DNA of 64,000 bases from Prunella strophiata (taxonomy: Eukaryota > Chordata > Aves > Passeriformes > Prunellidae): NCBI GenBank assembly GCA_036583965.1, contig JAZBQD010000034.1:6097476-6161475 (forward strand), given 5' to 3'. This document shows positions 57,498 through 64,000 of this stretch, one piece after another. Each line of letters starts with the position of its first letter. Position 1 is the stretch's first letter. The notes under the pieces are model-generated. The model was not told the DNA's origin and made no database searches. It saw nothing but the letters and a program-made list of their open reading frames with translations. The position numbers were made by a program, and so were the translations under genes.

Positions 57498-59734
57498 GGG
57501 ACAGCTCAGGACAGTGCCACAGGCTCTGGCTCACAGAGCCCTGAGCTCGCCCTGACCCTGCCTCAGCACTGCACATTGAACAGACACTTCAACACTGCAG
57601 ATTCCAGACCCAGAACCCTTGGAAAGTTTTATGTCCCCAGCTCCCTGTGCTTGGACAAGAGCTGCAGTGCCAAGAGCTCTGCTGTCCCTGGGGCTTGGGG
57701 AACCTCGTGGCTTCAGCTCAGGATGGTTTTTCTGTGTGGTTACTCCACCAGTGCTCAAGAATGAAGTTCAGCAAGTGCTCAAGAACTTTCTAGATAAGAA
57801 AGTTTGCCTCAGGGATGTTGCTCTTTAATATTATTAGTAATAATTGATATTAATCATAAAGGTGGCAAAGGGAAAAGCAGCTAAAGCAGAGCTGCTGGAT
57901 TCTAAACCTTTTTCTTTGCACTCTCTGAAACTCTTTTGTTACTCACTGATTCACACTGAACTTCTTACACATGTAAAGCTCCAGGCAAACATAATTAAAG
58001 GAATTATCTCATATCACAAAAGATTTAAGTTCCCACTGAAATTTCGAGGCAATTTAGCTGTATGCTTTTTTTCAAAACATTTCTAACACTGAAGGAACAT
58101 CAATGCCTGTCTCCTTTTAAGAACAGGGGAGAAAAATTTCTGTTAGAGGTGGGGAAAAGATGCTTGGGATTTGCTTCAGTAAGCAGGTTTCAGGCTGCTT
58201 TTTGGATCTCATGCTGAGTTCTGTGGATTTGGGAAAGCTTTGGTTATTCCAAAAAGTTTCACAAAAGATAATCAGGAAAAATACACGTGGATGCTGCACA
58301 GCACTCTGTGTCTGAGATGTTTCCAGGGGGGGCCATGCCTCCATGGAAAGGGTCTGAGGTTTAACAGTCTCCAGTGTGGCTGAAGATATCAGAATTAGAT
58401 GATCTTTTCCATTCTGGTTTTCCCAGGACTCCAGAATTCTGTGTATATTTTGTTTTCAGTGAAAGCTGCTTCTGTCACTTTCGTCTGGAGGGTTTTCTTT
58501 CATGTGTGCCATTAGCAGAGCTTCCTCTGAATTTTAAATCACCCCTAACATTTATCAGCTTCCTCATTAAAAATGTGCAATGGCTTTTGCTGCAGAGGAA
58601 AACTTTGTTATACTTTTATTCTGATAAAATTGTTTATTTCTGAGGGTTGCTCTGCAAAATTCCCATATGCAGACACTGACCTCTAAGACATTTATTCATC
58701 CAAACTTTTCACTGTAAATTGTCCTTCAGGTCACATCCTTCTTCCTCTCCCTCCTGAAAGCAATGCAGACATTACACAATTTGGGAATATTGTACTAAAC
58801 CAGTTGTTGTGGGAATATTGTAATATTTGAATGAACCAATCTTCCTGCTGGTGCCTCTGCCTTCATCCTCCTTCCCTTGAATTACACCAGGGGATCAGTG
58901 AGGGTGGGAAAGAGCCTGCACATCCAGCATCAGCTTCTCCATTTTCAAGTAACACTTCAGTGCAATAAAACATTTCTGATTTGCAGCTTTTCCTGCATTC
59001 TCCAGGCTTATTTTCACTGCTGCAGTGCCAGAGGTGAGAGGGGTGGCTCACAGAGCAGCCAGGGAACAGCACCAGGGACAAAATCCAGCCTGGGCTTTTC
59101 CAGCCCAGTGGTTTGGCTTGAGAAGGGCAATCTGAAGTGATGGGCCTGTATTGTACCCTCACAAAACACACCAAGAAAAGGGTTTATATTTATTAGAAAT
59201 CTCTAGTGGGGATCACTCTCTGGTCATTTTTTAGTTCAAGAAACATTTGAGTGAGCCCAGATCCACTTTTAGGCATCCAAAAGCTTAATTTCCAGGGGAA
59301 TGTGTTCATCTTTGGGCCATTTAATGAATCATTGAATGTTGTCTGCCCTTTGTTTTGCAGCCTGTGTTTTTGTCTGTTTCGTCTGCACTCCAGCTGCTAT
59401 ATATGCAGCACCACCAGACAAAAATGGCTAAATTAGAACTTGGACTCCAAATCGAAGCGAAAGAAGTCTCAGCTTTAATCCCCCATCCCTGCAGTGGGAA
59501 AAAGCATGAACTGCTCTTAGCCAGAGCCTCTCTGCTTACCCCCAGCCCCTGTTTGCACACCTCAGTGGCAGCAGTGTCACCGCTGATTTCTCACTGCCCT
59601 GCTGTTCCCTCAGCCCAGGAGCAAGGAGCCTTCTGTGGGTGACCAAGGGCACCTCCACAGCAAAGTCAGCCAGGCTGTAATCCTGCAGCAGGCTGGTGCC
59701 CATCTGTAACCCCATGCCCAGCCTCTACTCGTGC
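57498..59734. other. Unique sequence, no gene found
   Basis: No gene or known repeat is recognised. A TATATATG motif lies near 59398 without other promoter context. Confidence 0.45.
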
Positions 59735-60440
59735 ACTATTTAAAAGCAGAACAGTTTAAAATATTGAAAACATCCCCGCGTGTCCTGCCGGCCGCGCGCG
59801 TTCCAGGTACGAGCCCAAGCTAAGCAGAGACTTGGATGAACAGCTCTGAAGCTCAGCTATATTTAGGTCTCAGCATGTTCATGTTTCTATTTGTTGCACA
59901 GCCCTGAGGAATTCTTCAGAGAGCTTTTATGGCATTTCTGTTGCCAGGGAAACGCCTCATCATGTGTGTCCTGGATCCGCAGAGCCCCAGCTCCTCTGGC
60001 AGACGGAGAAATCCGTGTTGTGTTCAACGAGGCAGGGGCACAACAAAGAAAGATCCTTCCAGGCAGGCAGGTAAACATGAAGGGAGGGAGCTGTGCTTGT
60101 GGCATCTCTCCTGGGAATCCAGATTATCCCACAGCTCCGTGTTGGGACGGCCCCAAAGTCACAGATCCCTGAGTAAGGATTTTGGATCTCCTGTGCTCAG
60201 CACAACCACGCCCCGTGCTCAATCATCCTTTACTTGAAAACCTTGAGAGAGTTAAAAAAAAACCCCTTAAACTGGCCAGGAGTGAGAAGAACAAGTTATT
60301 TTTTCCCCTCCCCAGAGGCTTTGCTGTATTAGGAAGTCACCATCCTGCCAAGTGACAGTCATGGGAAGTGACAACTCCTGGGAAGATTGAAGCATCTGTC
60401 TCGCCCGGTCCGTGCCCCCTCTCTGCCAACGTGACATGAT
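59735..60440 (+). promoter_or_regulatory. CpG-enriched segment with TATA-like box and possible donor
   Basis: A TATTTAAA box (59737-59744) precedes, by about 30 bp, the densest CpG cluster of the window (59774-59812: CCCCGCG, GCCGGCCGCGCGCG, TACGAG; about eight CpGs in 40 bp). CAG|GTACGAG at 59804-59813 would make a good splice donor. CpGs stay more frequent than elsewhere to about 60440. This could be a weak promoter and first exon on the plus strand, but it is equally compatible with a local CpG-rich fluctuation or an old repeat. Confidence 0.25.
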
Positions 60441-61616
60441 CAGAGCAGAAGTTTGGACTGAATCTTTCACAGCCTGTTAGCCCAGGCAGGGATGGCTCAT
60501 GCAGGGGTTTTTTAATTTTTTTAGGAGGATTCCACACAGTCAGCTCACAGACCAGGCAGGCAAGATGAAAGAATTAATATTTGCATTTTCAAATGCTTTT
60601 CCTCACTCCTGAGCAAATGTAGGTCAGCTGCAGGATCCTTTTCCCACAGGGCTGATAGGAGAGGGTTTTTCTGGGGCTGCCTTTCCCTGGTTCACAATCT
60701 GTGCAGCTTTTTTCTGAAAGGAACATCCAGCTGCTTTAAGCTGTGGGTGAGAGGCTCACAACGAGATTTGGGCAAACTGGGGGATCTCATTATTTCTTGC
60801 TGTATTTAGTTGGGTTTTCATCCTTTCTTTGCTCTCAGTTTTCTCAGATTTCAGTCTTTTGGGCAATCACAGAGTGCAAACCCAAACTCCCACAGAAACC
60901 TGTGAATTGTGGGGATTTTTCCTGGCCTTTAGAACACTGCTTTTTATTCATATTTTTTACCTATTCCTAAGTGCAAATCTTGTCAATTGTCATTAATTTT
61001 GGTGAGAGCTTTCTTTCAGGGATACAGTGTCAGTGCACTTCTCTCCCTGGACAGCAGCTGAAGTTTTGGCCTTCTGAGAACTTTTTAGAGGGCATAAAAC
61101 TCATTTCCCAAATCCAAGCCTGTGGTGGTGTCCAAAAGGAGCACCCATGATGAAATATCTTCATGTGAATGGAAAAAAAATTGTGTTTCCCAAGTTTGGC
61201 TTGAGGTCTCAGCTTGAAATGCTTCTTTTCACACTCCATAGTCAATTCAATACATTGGTCAGGTTTGTGTTTAAATTATTTTTACAATATAGGCACAAAG
61301 ATCAATGAAAAATTATTTAGGTGACTGGAAATTTGCAAAGGAATTCAGTTAAATTTTCATCCCCTGCAATGAAAGCCTGATTCAATTGCTAATGAATCCT
61401 TTGTGCTTCATCCTTTAAAGGGAGAATATTTGAACAGGTGTCTGCTGCTGAAGGTAATGAGAAACCACACTTTTTAAGAGAATTCATTCACTCATTTTTA
61501 TACTGTTTTGTCCTTCAGTTATCTCAAACTGAAAAGTGAGCACTCCTTAAAAGTGTTAAAAGCAGGAAAAAAATTAACATTTATTCATTTTTGTGTCTGT
61601 TCCTTTACAAACACAG
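60441..61616. other. Unique sequence, no gene found
   Basis: AT-rich DNA. The part from about 61250 to 61450 has a repeat-free, AT-rich composition like conserved noncoding DNA. No coding region is recognised. Confidence 0.4.
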
Positions 61617-61849
61617 CCTCCACACCTGAAGGAGAAATGAAGAAAAAGAGTAAACTTGAAATGCCAGAAAGTTTCATAGCATTACTTAAGAAGCATCCAA
61701 CAATTAATTCACAGTTCAGGAGGGGGAAAATGAAGGTGTTATTTGAAGAAACAGAGGGAACTTCCAGCACAGCACAAAGATTAATATCTGTAATGTCTCC
61801 CATGCTTCATAGTGCCCAACAAAGCCATAAAGGATTGTGCCAGGGTTAA
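61617..61849 (+). other. Candidate terminal exon (unverified)
   Basis: A polypyrimidine stretch TTTTTGTGTCTGTTCCTTTA and an ACACAG acceptor end at 61616. The frame then stays open for about 77 codons to TAA at 61847-61849. The predicted peptide is charged and hydrophilic (lysine-rich start, then KLEMPESFIALLKKHPTI) and looks more protein-like than its neighbours, but I cannot assign it to a family. An open stretch of this length is not rare in this window, so chance is the leading alternative. Confidence 0.2.
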
Positions 61850-62180
61850 AGAACAGCTTAATTTGCAAGAAGTACAAAAAATTGCTTGGGACCTCTGAGA
61901 ATGCTGCCTCAGACCCACGAGGGTGTGGAAAACAGAGTTTTTCCTGTGGGATTCAGAAGGGAAAAGTTAAAGCTGTATCTGGGATTCAGCAATGCCCAGA
62001 GCTCAGGTTGCAGGGACACGAGGCAGCTCCCAAACCCCTTCCCAACCCCTTTGCTCCAGCCACGACCTCTCTGGAAGGTGAAACTTCAGAGAATCAGTGC
62101 AGGGAACATCGTGGGCTGTCTTTGGTAACAGCATAATGGGGGAACAGCACAGAAATAAGTGGCAATAATTATATATTTCC

Positions 62181-62197
62181 TTTTTTTTTTTTTTTTT
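62181..62197 (+). repeat. Poly(T) tract, T17
   Basis: Uninterrupted run of 17 T. Confidence 0.95.
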
Positions 62198-62515
62198 GTC
62201 TTTCAAAGGTCAGAGTTAAAGTCATAGAAGTTTCACGAGGAGACAGAGAGAAGAATCACTTCTGTGGCTTGAGAAAACTTTAATTCTGTCTCTCTTCATG
62301 TGTGATTTTATGTGTCTATGCATCTGTTATGAATTACATATACAATTGAGCTTGGAATTTTAAAAAAATCTGATTTCCAAGAAGATCTGGCTGTGTTTTG
62401 GGGCAGTGAAATGCTGGAGAATGATAAACAGCAATCCTGGCTAACACGTGCAGGGATTTCCCTTCACCTGTTCTTTCAGTACAGGTAATACAAAGATGAA
62501 ATCATTTATTCCCAG

Positions 62516-62776
62516 GAAGTGCAGGTTGTAGACTCCAGAGGAAAAGTGGTTTTATTCCAGCAGGAAAGGGGTGGCAGGAGCAGTGACAGAAAGGACACTG
62601 TGACATGGGACAAAAAGCAGCATTTTACATCTGTGTGTCTTTACGTGGAGAAAAATCCCTGTGAGATAAAAACCAAAACTGCTGCTGGTTTCTCTGAAAC
62701 ATTTAGTCCCCAAACCCCATCAAGAGCCACTCTGTGGTGGAAGGACAAGGATTCTGATGCAGCTGTGGCATTTCAG
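62516..62776 (+). other. Candidate internal exon (unverified)
   Basis: The segment is bounded by an acceptor-like TTTATTCCCAG ending at 62515 and a donor-like CAG|GTGTCC at 62777. It is 261 bp (exactly 87 codons), open throughout in the frame starting GAA GTG CAG. The peptide (EVQVVDSRGKVVLFQQERGG at its start, CLYVEKNPCEIKTKTAAGF in the middle) has balanced composition. No family is recognised. The polypyrimidine tract before the acceptor is weak. Confidence 0.2.
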
Positions 62777-64000
62777 GTGTCCCCAGTGCTGCTCTGCACT
62801 TCCACTGCAGTTTTGTCCCTTTCAGAATTCATTTTTTAAGGAATTTTGAGTTTCCACCATTGATGCCTGCCCTTGCAAACAGAGCATGAACTATCCCTGC
62901 AGGGTGTTGCACTGTGCTACAAACAGGAGACACTTTGATCTAGAAAAGCTCCCTACATCACACCAAGTAAAAATTAATGTTGATTAATTAAATAACAACA
63001 AAAAAAGAGATTGAATACTTCTGTAGCTGTTCTATACAATGATAGAAATACATAAATACCTAACCTGACACTGTGCTTTTCTTCTTTGTGTGCTGTTAAT
63101 GTGACATGTAGCAATTTAACATTTAGCACAGCTTTAATTTTAAAAATCTGTGTTAAATAAACTTCTAAAGAAAATGTGATTATATGATATGAGTTTTCAA
63201 AATTTCCTGACACCAGAGATATCAAAAAGACATTTCAACATCCAGTTTCAATTGTGAGTTGCTGTTAAAACCTATGATTTCAACAATAACAAAAAATCCT
63301 CTGAAGAAAGGGGGTTTGGGTTATTTCAAACATATGTTTTTGAGAAGGGATTTTTTTTTCAAGCTTCTGAAGTAATATTACCATTAGAATTTTTAATGCC
63401 ACTAATATTCCTGAATTCTGCTACGACTCAGGATGACATTTTCTACAGAAGCCACAAATGTGTGGTTTTAATGACAACACCAATAAATTAAAGACCAGAG
63501 AGACTCCCATTGTCAGAGTCAGGAGAGGTCCAAGTTTTAATTTGCATTCAAGATTTTCATTCAGATTTTCCTGAAAAATTTGCAAACCTTACATCTGTAC
63601 ATTCAGCCCCAAATTTCTAACAAATCAAACAATATGAGGCAATTGAACTTGGGATTTTGGCTCTGTCCTGTTAAAGATTAAAAGATTTCAACAATGTTTT
63701 TGTCTGGGCCACCATTCAAACATTGGGATCTGTACAGGAGGATAACCTTTGGTCCCTGGCACCACACAGCATGGGCTTGACAGGTTATTATTATTTATTA
63801 TTATAATAATCACTGGGAGGATTTCAGGAGTAGAGACTTCACTCATCTTCAAGACAAGCTCTTCCAATATAATTGTAATTATAAAAATTACTAGGTTCCA
63901 GAAAGCATCATTAATCTTATGTGTATAATATTGTACCTCTTTTTTTAATGTTGCAATCATGAATCTCAATTAAATGTATTTGTTCATTAATTTTTTGACA
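62777..64000. other. Unique AT-rich sequence, no gene found
   Basis: Nothing recognised apart from a TTA/TAA simple repeat at 63784-63810 (listed separately). The window ends in AT-rich DNA. Confidence 0.45.
63784..63810 (+). repeat. (TTA)n/(TAA)n short repeat
   Basis: TTATTATTATTTATTATTAT followed by AATAAT. Confidence 0.85.

Noticed and set aside
57004..57576. 180-codon frames on both strands
   Set aside because: They cross the 31/22-bp minisatellite, and the internal periodic peptides mirror the DNA repeat.

Overview
The window looks like gene-free nuclear DNA from a bird, most likely a songbird (passerine). The evidence is repeat content. There are eight pieces of CR1 LINE, recognisable by the avian 3' end (steps such as 'GTCCCTTCCAACCCA' followed by 'ATTCTGTGATTCTAT'). 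There are also four retroviral long terminal repeats (LTRs) of kinds I know from passerine genomes, overall CpG poverty, and long minisatellite arrays. All repeat-family names come from memory; no database was searched. I see no convincing protein-coding gene, rRNA or tRNA, so the window is either intergenic or part of a very large intron.

Layout. 0-3 kb: a CR1 piece, a perfect hairpin, a 42-bp tandem duplication, a small CpG-enriched patch and a second CR1 on the minus strand. 3-17 kb: mostly unique AT-rich DNA with two CTCF-like motifs, an octamer motif and AT-rich blocks that resemble conserved noncoding DNA. 17.3-18.9 kb: a 13-bp T-rich array with a ~489-bp block embedded in it; a second ~485-bp copy of that block lies just downstream. 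23.8-24.7 kb: two adjacent LTR remnants. 25.1-25.9 kb: an 18/19-bp minisatellite. 28.3-29.3 kb: a short duplication and a CR1. 31.8-32.2 kb: a solo LTR with intact inverted ends. 32.75-35.30 kb: a ~127-copy, 20-bp minisatellite. 40.5-42.8 kb: simple repeats and a CR1. 45.46-45.78 kb: a 305-bp solo LTR flanked by a perfect 6-bp target-site duplication. 51.7-54.5 kb: three CR1 pieces and an AT-rich tract. 57.3 kb: a 31/22-bp minisatellite. 59.7-62.8 kb: the only segment with weak gene-like signals (a CpG cluster, a TATA-like box, and two open segments bounded by plausible splice signals), none of them confirmed.

The most notable structure is shared by the two large minisatellites. On its G-rich strand each repeat unit reads G-run, 4-nt A/T spacer, G-run, 8-nt spacer, so any two neighbouring units supply four G-runs with loops of 4, 8 and 4 nt. 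The 20-bp array carries this on the plus strand and the 18/19-bp array on the minus strand, and both lie about 0.4-0.5 kb downstream of an LTR. The 20-bp array also has no stop codon in almost any frame on either strand. That produces very long but spurious open reading frames, which are not annotated as genes.
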